Shown: piece after piece, positions 19,648-29,617 of the stretch
Layout: each line of letters begins with the position of its first letter
Numbering within the stretch: the stretch's first letter is position 1
DNA from: Stentor coeruleus
Lineage: Eukaryota > Ciliophora > Heterotrichea > Heterotrichida > Stentoridae
Direction: 5' to 3'
Assembly: GCA_001970955.1 (NCBI GenBank)
Contig: MPUH01000153.1
Span: 29,481-93,480 of the forward strand
DNA: 64,000 nucleotides
Notes under the pieces: model-generated
What the model was told of the DNA's origin: nothing
Database searches by the model: none
What the model saw: only the letters and a program-made list of their open reading frames with translations
Made by a program: the position numbers and the translations under genes

Positions 19648-21003
19648 TTAATGCAATGCTGCCTCATCAAATACTGGATGTGGGTCATCAAAGAATGCTT
19701 TCATAAAACTGTAATAATAATAAGCATCATCTGTTCCCATCATCTCTCTACAACTATGCATTGAAAACTGTGGAGCACCTACATCAACAACTCTAATCCC
19801 AGTATTTGCCGCAAGCATAGTTCCTATAGTAGACCCACATGGACTATCATTTTTTACAATAAACTCTTGTAAAGGTATTGAATGCCTTAAAGCTATAGCT
19901 CTAACTAGAGTACATCCAACAAAATCTGTAGCATATCTTTGATTAGCATTCATTTTCAATACAACTCCTCCATGCATAACAGGAGCATGCTGAGGATGAT
20001 GTTTTTCTGAATAATTCGGGTGTAATGCATGAGCCATATCAGCCGAAAGGGCAAAACTTTTTCTAAAAACTACTTCTTTAAAATCTCCAGTCATATCAGG
20101 ACATAACGTTGTTAGAATTCTATTAAGTGAATTTGTTGTTATAACAGAATCAGCACCCATAATACTAACACTTCCAACTTCTTCATTATCAAACCCTGCC
20201 CAGAATTTAATATCTTTACCTTCATTATCAGTTTCAGCTAAAGCTTGTAATGCACAATAAGTACTAGCCAAATTGTCAATACGTGGAGAGTTAATAAATT
20301 CTTCATAAAGACCAGTAAGTGCTGAAGGCTGAGTATCAACAACACATAATTCTAAATCACTGATTTCTTCAACACCACAACCAAGTTCTTGTGATATCAA
20401 ATGAAGCAAGCCTTCTGAATGCTTGTTTGTATTTTCTGGGTGGGATTTGTTAGATACAAGCAATGAGCATAAAAGAGGTTTTAAATGCGATTCTTTGTTG
20501 TATTCAAATCCATCACGATTTGTAGTCAAATGAATAGCCAATTCAGGCATCGCTAGTATTGGTCTTTTGATATGAACAAGCCTGGTTTCTATACGTTCAC
20601 CTTTACTTATAACAACCCTTCCAGCAACAGTAAGATCCCTATCAAACCAAGAGTTCCATAGTCCTCCTCCATAAAGCATGACATTAAGTTTGATAAACCC
20701 ACTTGAAGCTACTTTTGATGCTGGGGCAAGCTTAGGACATGGTGAATCTGTATGTGTTCCTATAATTCTAAAAGCTCCAGTTTCAGGACTAAATTCATTA
20801 CCGATAACAAAAGCGAAGATTGATGAATGGTTTCTGGTAAAATAATACTTCCCACCTTTTTCTAGCTTCCAAGGCTTGTGCTCCATAAGTTCTTGAAAGC
20901 CAGCATTGGTCAGAATTATTTTAGAACTATGAACAGCGTGAAAAGGAGTGACTGAAGCGTTGACGAAGTCTAAAAATCCTTGAGCTACAGCTCGACCTTG
21001 CAT
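19648..21003 (-). CDS. DNPEP: Aspartyl aminopeptidase (M18 family)
   Basis: 451 aa (human DNPEP about 470). It removes N-terminal Asp/Glu from peptides in the cytosol as a large homo-oligomer with two metal ions. The motifs appear in order: GTHTDSPC (first metal His, near residue 84), SPRIDNLAS, FDNEEVGS (catalytic and metal Glu), SADMAHALHPNY (metal Asp) and a C-terminal VGAPQFSMHSCRE with the last metal His. All expected metal ligands appear to be present. No signal peptide is visible. It lies 53 nt upstream of the PRP6 start on the same strand. Confidence 0.95.
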   Translation of the reverse strand: MQGRAVAQGFLDFVNASVTPFHAVHSSKIILTNAGFQELMEHKPWKLEKGGKYYFTRNHSSIFAFVIGNEFSPETGAFRIIGTHTDSPCPKLAPASKVASSGFIKLNVMLYGGGLWNSWFDRDLTVAGRVVISKGERIETRLVHIKRPILAMPELAIHLTTNRDGFEYNKESHLKPLLCSLLVSNKSHPENTNKHSEGLLHLISQELGCGVEEISDLELCVVDTQPSALTGLYEEFINSPRIDNLASTYCALQALAETDNEGKDIKFWAGFDNEEVGSVSIMGADSVITTNSLNRILTTLCPDMTGDFKEVVFRKSFALSADMAHALHPNYSEKHHPQHAPVMHGGVVLKMNANQRYATDFVGCTLVRAIALRHSIPLQEFIVKNDSPCGSTIGTMLAANTGIRVVDVGAPQFSMHSCREMMGTDDAYYYYSFMKAFFDDPHPVFDEAALH

Positions 21004-21132
21004 TTTATTAGAGAATACTTAGGCTTTTATATAAAATAATACAGTTTTCTAAGCTTTTATAAGAAAAATCATGAGTTTTTTAGGAAGAGTTTATGTAAAA
21101 TGATTAGGTTAAAGAGAAGTTAGAGTTTTTGC

Positions 21133-21396
21133 CTATAAAAAGAAGTTCTCTTTTGAACGGATACCAAAGAAATAGCCAAGGAGCTCTTCTGGGTCAAAAA
21201 GAATTGGGATATGCTGGTCTATTAAGTATTCGGTTGTGTTATGGGGGGCATTGGGTTTTTCAATTGGCTTGGGATGATTTGAATTTATAGTGTTTGGGGA
21301 TTTAGGTGCTTTTAGCTTTTTGCTTCCAGCTGGGGTTGCTGCTCGTTTCGGGTCTTGTTCTGAGTAGCTTTCAAAGTCTTTCGCGCATTTTTTCAT
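21133..21396 (-). CDS. Small basic protein with HEXIM-like PHNTT motif, copy 1
   Basis: 87 aa. A lysine-rich N-terminal half (KRAATPAGSKKLKAPKS) precedes APHNTTEYLIDQH and a C-terminal FDPEELLGYFF. A second gene at 63653-63913 aligns over the whole length without gaps and is about half identical, which shows both are real. The A-P-H-N-T-T-x-Y-L/I block resembles APYNTTQFLMDDH of metazoan HEXIM, the P-TEFb inhibitor, and the basic stretch sits where HEXIM has its RNA-binding region. The HEXIM coiled coil is absent, so the link is only a motif similarity. It may bind a kinase or cyclin complex. Confidence 0.75.
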   Translation of the reverse strand: MKKCAKDFESYSEQDPKRAATPAGSKKLKAPKSPNTINSNHPKPIEKPNAPHNTTEYLIDQHIPILFDPEELLGYFFGIRSKENFFL

Positions 21397-21417
21397 CTAT
21401 GTCGTATTGTCCTATAT

Positions 21418-21452
21418 TTCTATTTTATTATCGCCATTACTCAAATAAATCG
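21418..21452 (-). promoter_or_regulatory. 35-nt upstream box shared by the two PHNTT genes (copy 1)
   Basis: It lies 21 nt upstream of the ATG at 21396. It differs at one of 35 positions from 63935-63969, which is also 21 nt upstream of its gene. On the sense strand it includes a five-codon upstream ORF, ATGGCGATAATAAAATAG. It could be a core promoter element, a 5' leader element or a conserved uORF. Confidence 0.6.
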
Positions 21453-22068
21453 ATTAGATCAGAAATAAAAATCAGATTAAATATACCTTAAATTCCTGTT
21501 TAGGAATATATTATTATATGTTTTAAGTTTATGTATGAGGTAAGTTTTTCGGTTTTGAAAACAGTATTTAAATGCTAAATTGTATGTTGATATAACTAAT
21601 GAAAATATAAGATTGTTGTAGGGTTATGGTTAGGAAATTCAAAATAAAATTCTTTTTATAAATTGTGGTAAATTGGTTAGAGTTTATTTTTATAATAAAA
21701 TAATCAAATTGTTCTTATATAAAACTAAAGCGAATCCTCAAGGAGTTTATCGAGAAAATTAATCTAAACTAGGATTTTACCATTATTATTCAAAACATAT
21801 TCCCTTATCAAAAAAATAACAATTAGTTTCTTAAATACAAAAACCCTTAATTTAAAGCAAAAAACTCATCTAAACATAAATCAAACAACTATTTACAGAT
21901 ATCATCTTCTTCTTAACATGCAATCTTAAAAAAAAAAAATCTAATTTCTTTCCTCCCTCAAGATCTCCCTCTAGATTTTTTCTCTAAACTTTATAATATT
22001 CTATTATCACTACATCTTCCTTTCTCTTTAGTATTCTATTTATATGATATGTTCTTATCCCGATATAA
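21453..22068. other. Divergent intergenic region
   Basis: AT-rich spacer between the PHNTT gene (-) and the MORN gene (+). The last 250 nt before the MORN start are C-rich and nearly free of G on the plus strand. No gene seen. Confidence 0.55.
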
Positions 22069-23220
22069 ATGGAGGAACAGGAAATCCAACAAAAATTGCC
22101 GAGTCTTTACGAGTACTTACTAACAAAGTCTCTTACTCTTCAATCATGGCAAGAAATACATGAAGATTTAACAGATCTTCAATGGTTCGATTTAAGCACT
22201 TCCGAAGAAAACAAATTGATTTCTGGCATTTTGAGTATATCAAACAGATTTGGAGTAGGGCTTCTAAACAAAAAATATAGATATCCAACATATGAAATCA
22301 ACAGCATCATACTTTTTATTCATGAAGCTCTATTTAATTTAGTATCACAAAAAGATCGTGCTAAAGAAATATGCAGTACAAGCAAGAAACTTATAAATGA
22401 TATGGAGTTTTTCAAGTTAGCCGCAAAAGCTTTAACAGAAGCAGATAACGAAAACCTAGTCAAAATTGCATGTGACATTGAAGAAGCTTATAAAAATCTT
22501 AAAAAACTTATGATATGCTTAACTTTACAATTAGACAAATCAATCCAAAGCGAATATGATAAAAGCTTTGGAGATATCTTAGATGAGATTTTCTATAATG
22601 AAACTTTAGTCCATAAAAAATCTGAACTAAAAGAAAAAGTTGAAACTCATAGAATGATTCAAGAATATAAAGGAAATAGATTTTTCAATTCGAAATATTC
22701 TGGTGGAGGGTATTACAATTTTTATCCAAAGGGAGAAAATATTTATATTGGTGAAATTAACTCTTTAGGGAAAAAGGAAGGATATGGGAAGATGTACAAT
22801 ATGAATAAAGATGTGTATGAAGGGATGTGGAAAAATGATAAATCTGAAGGGAAAGGGCTTTACTTATGGAAAGATGGGGGGAAGTATATAGGAGATTTTC
22901 ATCAGGGACAGATGGAGGGTTATGGGAAAAGGCTTTATACAAGTGGAAGTTATTATGAAGGAGAGTTTTTAAATGGGAAACGAAGTGGCAAAGGTAAAAT
23001 GATCTTCAAAAATGGTGACGAGTATGAAGGAGAATGGAATGATGAAGATATGCATGGTAAAGGTATGTACAAATGGGCCTCAGGGGACATCTACATAGGA
23101 GAATTCAAACGCGATAAGCGTGAAGGAAAAGGTACTTTAACACTAAGTACAGGAGAAATTTATGTTGGTAACTGGGAAGGAGGTTCCCTAAAAAAAGAAG
23201 AAAATTCCAACACCAATTAG
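22069..23220 (+). CDS. MORN-repeat protein with helical N-terminal domain
   Basis: 383 aa. Residues 1-200 form an alpha-helical domain with no recognised family (SLYEYLLTKSLTLQSWQEI...). About 215-375 carry six or seven MORN repeats (YEGMWKNDKSEGKGLYLWKDG, YEGEFLNGKRSGKGKM, YIGEFKRDKREGKGTL). Unlike the MORN protein at 8082-9131 it lacks the M-G-x-x-C acylation start. Probable role: cortical or membrane scaffold. Its 3' end is 50-70 nt from the T-protein pseudogene. Stop is TAG. Confidence 0.88.
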   Translation: MEEQEIQQKLPSLYEYLLTKSLTLQSWQEIHEDLTDLQWFDLSTSEENKLISGILSISNRFGVGLLNKKYRYPTYEINSIILFIHEALFNLVSQKDRAKEICSTSKKLINDMEFFKLAAKALTEADNENLVKIACDIEEAYKNLKKLMICLTLQLDKSIQSEYDKSFGDILDEIFYNETLVHKKSELKEKVETHRMIQEYKGNRFFNSKYSGGGYYNFYPKGENIYIGEINSLGKKEGYGKMYNMNKDVYEGMWKNDKSEGKGLYLWKDGGKYIGDFHQGQMEGYGKRLYTSGSYYEGEFLNGKRSGKGKMIFKNGDEYEGEWNDEDMHGKGMYKWASGDIYIGEFKRDKREGKGTLTLSTGEIYVGNWEGGSLKKEENSNTN

Positions 23221-23273
23221 GTTTTTAGACATACTCCTAAATTAGCCATATAAATGTTGGGAACTTTGTTAAA

Positions 23274-24413
23274 ATGATTTTCTAAATTGAAGCAAACTCC
23301 TCTTAGTTCATTTCACAAGGATGTCTTAAAAATTCGTATGATTGGTTTTGCTGAATATCCTATTCCTGTTGAGTATAAAGAAGTTAGTGGTGGAGGAATA
23401 GCAGAGCATAAATATGTTAGAGCCCATGCTAAACTTTTTGATATTAGCCATATGGGTATATTAAAAATCACAGGTCCCTGATAGAGGATCATTCCTTAAC
23501 AGTATCGTTGTAGCTGATGTAAATGATTTAAAGCCAGGCCAGGGAACTTTTAAATCTTATAATGAATGAAGAAGGTGAGATAATTGATGACACCATTATA
23601 AAAAATTAAACTGATAATATTTCCATGGTTGTTAACGCTGGGCGTAAAAATAAAGATATAGCATTCATGAAAAATCATATTGAGGATTTCAATGTTCATA
23701 TCGAATACTTAGCAGACTGGGGTTTATTAGCACTTCAAGGTCTATCTGCAGCTTCAGTTCTTCAAAATTTCATATCTGAAGATTTATCTAAGCTGAAATT
23801 TATGAATAAACTTTTATACTAAAATCAAAAATATCGAATCTGATGTCCTTATAGCAAGATGTGGATATACTGGAGAAGATGGTTTTGAAATTATTATAAA
23901 ATCTGAAAAAACTGTTGAGTTTGCTGAGTTGTTGTTAAAAAACCCTGAAGTTAAACATATAAGATTAGGAGCTAGAGACTCTTTAAGATTAGAAGCTGGA
24001 CTTTATTTATATGATAATTAAGAATTAGGACATGAGCTTAATAAAAATATAATCCCAGTTGAAGCTGATTTATTATGGACAATACCAAAAAGTAGAAGGG
24101 AAAGTGAAGGGTTTTTAGGGTATGAAGTTGTGAAGAAACAGATTGAAAAAAGATTTGATAAGATTAGGATTGGATTTAAGATGAAAAAAGGAAGCTCAGC
24201 TAAGGAAGGGGCAAGGATTTTTGAAAAAGGGTATATAATTGGCGAAGTATGCTCAGGTGGGTATAGTCCTACATTAAAAACCCAATTGGTATGGCTTATA
24301 TTGAAGTTGGAGCAGGAGTACTTAGAACTACTCTTGAAGTTAATTATAAAGGTGAAACTGATTATTTGGAACGATGCACGATGCCTTTTGTCCTAACTAG
24401 GTATTTCAAATAA
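23274..24413 (+). pseudogene. Glycine cleavage T-protein (aminomethyltransferase) pseudogene
   Basis: Similarity to AMT/GcvT extends over the whole length: LFDISHMG near the start, [32 protein letters not shown] and MPFVLTRYF at the end. The gene is broken many times. No ATG is in frame (the frame opens at TTG 23287; an ATG at 23274 is off by one). Frameshifts are needed near 23479, 23558, 23815 and 24276. TAA codons interrupt at 23607 and 24019. None fits a 15-nt intron. Neighbouring genes are intact, so general sequence error is unlikely. T-protein transfers the methylene group from glycine to tetrahydrofolate in mitochondria; this copy cannot make it. Confidence 0.88.
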
Positions 24414-24440
24414 GTTAAGTTAGTATTCAGAGATTATATT

Positions 24441-24782
24441 TTACTTAATATATCCATGTTGGATTAATCCTTCAAGGTCGTGAAGTCCACCTTTATAAGC
24501 ACCTTTATAGAAAAAATAAGGCGCTTTACGGTAATTAGTCATTTTTTGTAAAGTATAGAGGATTTTATTCTCATCTTGAAGCTTGTCTAGATCGAAATAT
24601 TCAAATTCTACTCCATTCTTTTTGAGAACACTTTTAGCCTGTTTGCATTTTTCGCATTCTGCTAGAGTGTAAAGTAAAATTTCATGTTCTTGGATTTGAG
24701 AATTTACTATATTCATAAACAATGGTTCAGTTGGATCTTGAGGTTCTTCATATCCTCGTTCACCTGAACAGGTACAGCCCAT
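24441..24782 (-). CDS. Glutaredoxin-like protein with acylation motif
   Basis: 113 aa. The N-terminus M-G-C-T-C-S predicts myristoylation at Gly2 and palmitoylation at Cys3/Cys5. About 33-113 is a glutaredoxin fold: ILLYTLAECEKCKQAKSVLKKNGVEF has the CxxC active site (C-E-K-C), then RKAPYFFYKGAYKGGLHDLEGL provides the cis-Pro and glutathione-side GG. The usual CPYC is replaced by CEKC, and the TVP loop by KAP. Probably a membrane-anchored thiol oxidoreductase. It is convergent with the T-protein pseudogene, 27 nt apart. Confidence 0.85.
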   Translation of the reverse strand: MGCTCSGERGYEEPQDPTEPLFMNIVNSQIQEHEILLYTLAECEKCKQAKSVLKKNGVEFEYFDLDKLQDENKILYTLQKMTNYRKAPYFFYKGAYKGGLHDLEGLIQHGYIK

Positions 24783-25548
24783 TATTATATTATCATCCTA
24801 AACCTAAAAAACATGATATACATTTACCATTATTTCTTATTGAAATTTATATCGAATCTATTTTCATAATAAGACTTTGATTTATATTACTTATAAGAAA
24901 ATTATGCTCAATAAAAATTATTTTTTTCACTAGTAAGAAAAATATAAGATATGAAAAAGAAAAATAAAGATTATGCTTTTTTATGGTTGTTGTATAAGAG
25001 ATTAGATGTTAAAAATTGGCATTGTAAGTATTGATAACTTTTTGTTTTGAAGAATAATTTCAATGATTTATTGTATTAGAATTATATCGTTTTTATATTT
25101 GAATTATCGGATATTGGGGAAGAGAAATATAATAGAAAGTGAGTATATTTTAGGTTATAAAATAAGTTATACTATTTAGTGATATTAATTTGATAATTAA
25201 GTGCCATTGGAAAATCAACTAAGTTCTAAAAGCTTAATTTACAATACTCTGATTTAAAAATTTCAATATTACAAAAACTGCATTTTTTATTGTTATAATA
25301 AACACAATATAATATAATCACTCATTACACATCCTTTAATAATACATAAAATAGCCCAAATACTAAAAAGCTTTTAATTTTAAAACAATTCATAAATCAA
25401 AACTCATAACTAATCATAAAATCCATCTAACTATCTCCAAACTAAAACTCATTTTACAATCAGAATGCCGATAAACATCCAAAAAAAGTAAATATAAACT
25501 TCTGAAATAGCAAAAATCAAAACAACAAAAAACCCTACAATCTAAATA
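24783..25548. other. Intergenic region
   Basis: 766 nt between two minus-strand genes. No gene seen. The part downstream of the kelch gene (25300-25548) is C-rich on the plus strand, that is, G-rich on the coding strand of that gene. Confidence 0.55.
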
Positions 25549-26952
25549 TTACATAACTTTAGGTAACATCAACGTGTTTTTTTTCTTATAAAGTTCAGGG
25601 AAATCAAAGTCCATCACCAAAAGTTCGCTTGGGCAATATTTCCCATAAGAAACTCCTCCAAACACATACATTTTTTTCTCACTAGCCACAGCACAATGTG
25701 AACTCCTAGAACAAGGTGGGTTTCCAGTAATAACAACTCTAATCCAACTAAGCTGTTCTAATCTTAAAACATGTACATCAGCATAACTTACCCCTTCCAT
25801 ATCATTTCTCCCTCCATATACAACAAGTGAATTAATTTTTTCTACCCAAACCATGCTATGATAATATCTAGGTGTTGGTATTTGACCTACAATAAACGGC
25901 ATAACCCAAGTCAAAGGTCTTCTTCCAGGGATAAGCACATAAACTTTATTATTTGGTTTATTATCTATTCCACAACCTCCAAATATATAAACCCCTTGAA
26001 ATTTCAGGTTTTTAATAGACTTTGGCTTTTTAAACAAAGACTTACTTACTTCAGGGAAAAATACAGCACAAGATGCATGGCCAGCTAATGGTCCAGGATT
26101 AGGCCCTGTTGTATTAAGATTTCTCCATTTGAGTTTTGTTAAATTTAAAACTATACAAGAGTCCAAAATACTGTTTTTTGGATTCATTCCCCCATATACC
26201 ATCATATGATTGCAATATATAACAGAAGTATGATATTTCCTAAACTCATAAATTGCCCCATGTGTTGCCAGATAATTCATTTGTCCTGTACTTGGACTTA
26301 AAGATCTTATTATATTTAAACATTCACGTTTTCTTGTCAATTCATTATAATCTATTGTTCCACCAAATATCAAAAGTATTGACTCATATGTTACTGTTGT
26401 ATGGGCAAATATCGGTTCAAGTTTAAATGAGAAATTCGCATATGCTTTCCATTTCGGGTTAGAAAGAGGTAATTCAAGTACTTGATTCATAATATTTCTA
26501 CTTAGTCCTCCTATCAAATATAAACGATTGTTGTATAAACTTAATGTACAACCTTCTCTTGATTCAGGAATCCAACCTTCTATATGAAGTCTACTCCAAT
26601 GACAGACTATTTCAGTAAATTCACCATATGGACACATTATAAGCTTTAATGCTACATCACGTAATAATTTTGTCCTGTCAAGTTTTTTAAGTTTCGATTT
26701 TATTCTTATGTTTTTCATTTGGTCTTCTGTTTTCTTTTTTTCTTCACGGATTTGGTCGAAATTTTTTACGCTCTGGGCTCGCATATGCTCATTTTTTTTT
26801 ATAATGTTGTTCATCATATTCTGTTTTTCTTTCATTATGCTAAGATTCAGGTCAAGCTTTGTCGATTCGTCGAAAAGAAGAGCTAAGCGACTTTCTCGGA
26901 ACTTCATACTTTCAGTGGTTTTTGTTTGGGAAAAAGATGAGCTTTTATTCAT
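25549..26952 (-). CDS. Kelch-repeat protein
   Basis: 467 aa. The first 120 residues are charged and probably helical (KEKQNMMNNIIKKNEHMR). From about 130 to the end are five or six kelch blades with the usual GG and Y/W spacing (RLYLIGGLSRN, ESILLIFGGTIDY, NHMMVYGGMNPK, SLVVYGGRNDMEG, KMYVFGGVSYG). It should form a beta-propeller for protein binding. No BTB or F-box domain is visible. Its start lies only 26 nt from the start of the divergent coiled-coil gene. A later in-frame Met at residue 16 is an alternative start. Confidence 0.9.
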   Translation of the reverse strand: MNKSSSFSQTKTTESMKFRESRLALLFDESTKLDLNLSIMKEKQNMMNNIIKKNEHMRAQSVKNFDQIREEKKKTEDQMKNIRIKSKLKKLDRTKLLRDVALKLIMCPYGEFTEIVCHWSRLHIEGWIPESREGCTLSLYNNRLYLIGGLSRNIMNQVLELPLSNPKWKAYANFSFKLEPIFAHTTVTYESILLIFGGTIDYNELTRKRECLNIIRSLSPSTGQMNYLATHGAIYEFRKYHTSVIYCNHMMVYGGMNPKNSILDSCIVLNLTKLKWRNLNTTGPNPGPLAGHASCAVFFPEVSKSLFKKPKSIKNLKFQGVYIFGGCGIDNKPNNKVYVLIPGRRPLTWVMPFIVGQIPTPRYYHSMVWVEKINSLVVYGGRNDMEGVSYADVHVLRLEQLSWIRVVITGNPPCSRSSHCAVASEKKMYVFGGVSYGKYCPSELLVMDFDFPELYKKKNTLMLPKVM

Positions 26953-26978
26953 TTATATATATATTAATAGTTAAATCT
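26953..26978. promoter_or_regulatory. 26-nt spacer between two divergent start codons
   Basis: The kelch gene starts at 26952 (-) and the coiled-coil gene at 26979 (+). The 26 nt between are only A, T and a few other bases (TTATATATATATTAATAG...). Any promoter must be bidirectional or lie inside the coding regions. Confidence 0.5.
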
Positions 26979-28482
26979 ATGGGAGAATTACTTGACTTTA
27001 GTAAGAAAAATTTGATTCCTCATTATGAAGACTTAACTTTTGAAGTCCTAAGAGTAACTTTCCAATAGGAACTTACTAGTAAAAATTGTTAATACATTAT
27101 ATCATCAAACAAATGTTCAGAATCAATTGCTATCAACCTTTGATGAAGAGTTCAAAATCAGACCGACATATAGTGAAATTATTGACTTTGTATCTAAAAG
27201 ATCAGAGCCTGAAGATAGTAATAAAACATATATCGCCCTTGATGTTATAAACAACATAACTAGTGAATTTAAAAGAAAAATAGATTTATCAGCAAATATA
27301 ACAAAGGATAGTATTCAAGAATGTAAACAAAATCTGAACTTTTTCCGTGATTCAGCTATGGAAAATTTCCGTAAAATTTCAAGTCAGTTGAATAAAAATA
27401 CTGAAGAAAGGAAAAATGTTATGAAATTTATGAGGAATCTAAGAATTGTCCAAGGAAGAAAAAATCGTATTTATGGGGTTTTTACTAGATGGAAAAATAT
27501 TTCTCTTAAGAAAAAAAAGTTTAGAAATCTGATAAAAAAAATTATCAAAAAAAAAGAGAATGACAGGGTTAAAAAAGCATGGAATAGATTTAAAGGGGCA
27601 TATTTACTTATGAGGATGAAAAAATTTGAAGGAAATACTGTTAAAGCTTTGATTATGGCTGATGAATGTAAGAGTCAACTTTTGGCTGTTTTGCCTGAAG
27701 TTGTAGAAATGAAAAAAACCAAAGCTAATGCTGAGGACTTGTTGAAGCTTACAGGGGTTGTGCAAAGGATTAATTATGAAAGTGTGTTTAAAGACTTAAC
27801 TGGGATGATTAAAGATGATACAAACAAACTTAACGATGATCTTAAGGTTATTCAAAAAAACTTGAATAGCAAATTAAAAGATTTTGAAAAACAGATTAAG
27901 GATGTTGAGGCTATGGTTAAAGGATATGATGGTGGCAATAAGGAAATAGGACAGGTTAAAGGACAGATTGGTTCATTGACTAATTCTTATTTGCTTTTAA
28001 GTGAAAAAGTAGCTAGGATTGATTTTTGGAATAAAAAAGAGGATTGTGAGTTTAAAGTGGAAATGATAAATAAACAGATCCAGCAATTAGAAAATAGAAT
28101 GATTTGTATTACTTCTAGTCAAGATAGTTTGCAAGATCAAGCTTTATATATAAAATCAATGCTTAACGCACCTAATAATAAAAGTACAGTCAAAATGCTA
28201 AGCAATCCTGGAAGGAAAAGTTTAGATCAAAAAACAAATGAAATGGATCTTAATGTTAGTGGATTATTTATAAAACCTAATAAAAGAGTTGCTAGTGCAT
28301 CTCCAAAAAAGCAGAGGGTTTATGGTTTGCGGAACAAAAGAAATATTCCTACTTCTTTTTCAAGTGCATTAAGNAGGGTTTATGGTTTGCGGAACAAAAG
28401 AAATATTCCTACTTCTTTTTCAAGTGCATTAAGCCATAATGAATCACCTATTTTATGGTCTAATAAAGGTACTCAAGGATAA
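26979..28482 (+). CDS. Coiled-coil protein, first exon joined by an irregular junction
   Basis: The main frame opens without an ATG (TTG at 27127), and coding sense extends back to 27070 (NLLVKIVNTLYHQTNVQNQ). The likely first exon is 26979-27053 (MGELLDFSKKNLIPHYEDL...), followed by a GT...AG 15-mer at 27054-27068. The join leaves one extra nucleotide (G at 27069). The protein is long-helical and lysine/glutamate-rich, with a basic cluster near KKKKFRNLIKKIIKKKE. Near the end a 59-nt duplication around N 28374 adds 20 artefact codons. No family recognised; a cytoskeletal or basal-body protein is possible but unproven. Confidence 0.7.
27054..27068 (+). other. Putative 15-nt intron with imperfect frame
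   Basis: GTAACTTTCCAATAG has the right length and ends, but position 10 is C, not the A seen in the clear introns here, and splicing leaves the frame off by one. See findings. Confidence 0.5.
28315..28433. repeat. Assembly artefact: 59-nt perfect duplication around a single N
   Basis: 28315-28373 and 28375-28433 are identical either side of the N at 28374. With the N this adds 60 nt, so the coiled-coil frame stays open but is 20 codons too long. Confidence 0.9.
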
Positions 28483-28625
28483 ATAAAATAATCCTATGAT
28501 GATTTTTAGACTGATTATGATATTAACACTTTCATACTAATCCTAATCTTCCAAAATCTTTATTTTCTATAAAGCATTTTTTTCATCCCTCAAAAATATT
28601 TTCCCTAAAACTCACTCCATTTATA

Positions 28626-29165
28626 ATGACAAGTCTTCGATGTTTTTCTATGCTAGACCTCCTTAAATTCAACAAGGTCAATCTAGACATTCTAACTGAA
28701 ACCTATAACGTATCATTCTATGGGAAATATCTAGCCAAATGGCCTGAATATTGTAAAGTGGCTGAATCACCATCAGGGGATATTCAAGGTTATGTATTAG
28801 GTAAAGTTGAAGGAGATAAATCTAATGAAGAAAAAAAGAATTGGCATGGTCATGTTACAGCAGTCACAGTAGCTCCATCATATAGAAGGCAAGGATTAGC
28901 TAAAGCTTTAATGAAATATCTTGAAGACACAACCATAATGCACAATGGCTTTTTTGTTGATCTTTTTGTAAGAAAAAGTAATGAAGTTGCTATAGGGATG
29001 TATGAAGGTATGGGATATAGAGTATACAGAACTGTTGTTAATTATTATTCACAACCAGAAGAAGATGCTTATGATATGCGCAAGGCTATGCCAAGAGATA
29101 AAGATAAAGTGACCTTATACACAGATAGGAATTGCATAAGCCCATCAGAGCTAGAATTTCACTAG
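28626..29165 (+). CDS. NAA20: NatB N-terminal acetyltransferase catalytic subunit
   Basis: 179 aa, GNAT fold. It acetylates nascent proteins starting Met-Asp/Glu/Asn/Gln on ribosomes, with an NAA25 partner. The sequence follows NAA20 closely from the first residue: M-T-S-L-R-x-F at the start, INLD/LTETY-like NLDILTETYNVSFY, WPEYCKVAES, WHGHVTAVTVAP, the acetyl-CoA loop RRQGLA, FFVDLFVRKSN and EDAYDMRKAMPRD. Length matches the family (human 178 aa). Start and end are therefore secure. Confidence 0.96.
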   Translation: MTSLRCFSMLDLLKFNKVNLDILTETYNVSFYGKYLAKWPEYCKVAESPSGDIQGYVLGKVEGDKSNEEKKNWHGHVTAVTVAPSYRRQGLAKALMKYLEDTTIMHNGFFVDLFVRKSNEVAIGMYEGMGYRVYRTVVNYYSQPEEDAYDMRKAMPRDKDKVTLYTDRNCISPSELEFH

Positions 29166-29617
29166 TCCTTTAATTTAGGTTAAATAATCATGGAGTAAAA
29201 ATCTTTTTATGTCCTTATCAGTAAACTTTGAAGAATTTTATTAGAAGATATTGGGATTTTTGATGTTATGGAAAGTGGAAGACTTGGCTTTGTATGATGA
29301 TGAATTAATTAATGATTCCTATAGCAAACCTCAACATTATGAAATCTTCTACTCTTACCAAAAAAACTTTATTTTATACAATCAAGCATCTATACACAGT
29401 TCACACATTCAAAACCCAGGACAGAAAAGTTTCTAAACTTCTAAATCATCTCCAAAAAAAGTGTGGAAAAGCCAAAAACTGCCTTTTCGCCTTCAAAAAC
29501 TCCAAGGCACCAAAAGCAAATCCAACTTTTCCTCATAACTCAAAAAAATCAGAGAGCTCATCGGTTGCTTTAACCTAACCTGCTCTTCTATCATTATAAA
29601 ACACTTATTATATTTCT
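29166..29617. other. Convergent spacer with a doubtful small frame
   Basis: 452 nt between NAA20 and the large USP gene. A lysine- and serine-rich frame of 79 codons from ATG 29339 to 29578 is open. Without a homolog I regard it as possible but unproven; it would end 39 nt from the USP stop. Confidence 0.4.

Noticed and set aside
23274-24413. Reassigned stop codons or programmed frameshifting to rescue the T-protein
   Set aside because: All other genes use TAA, TAG and TGA only at their ends. Four frameshifts at unrelated sequences do not look programmed.
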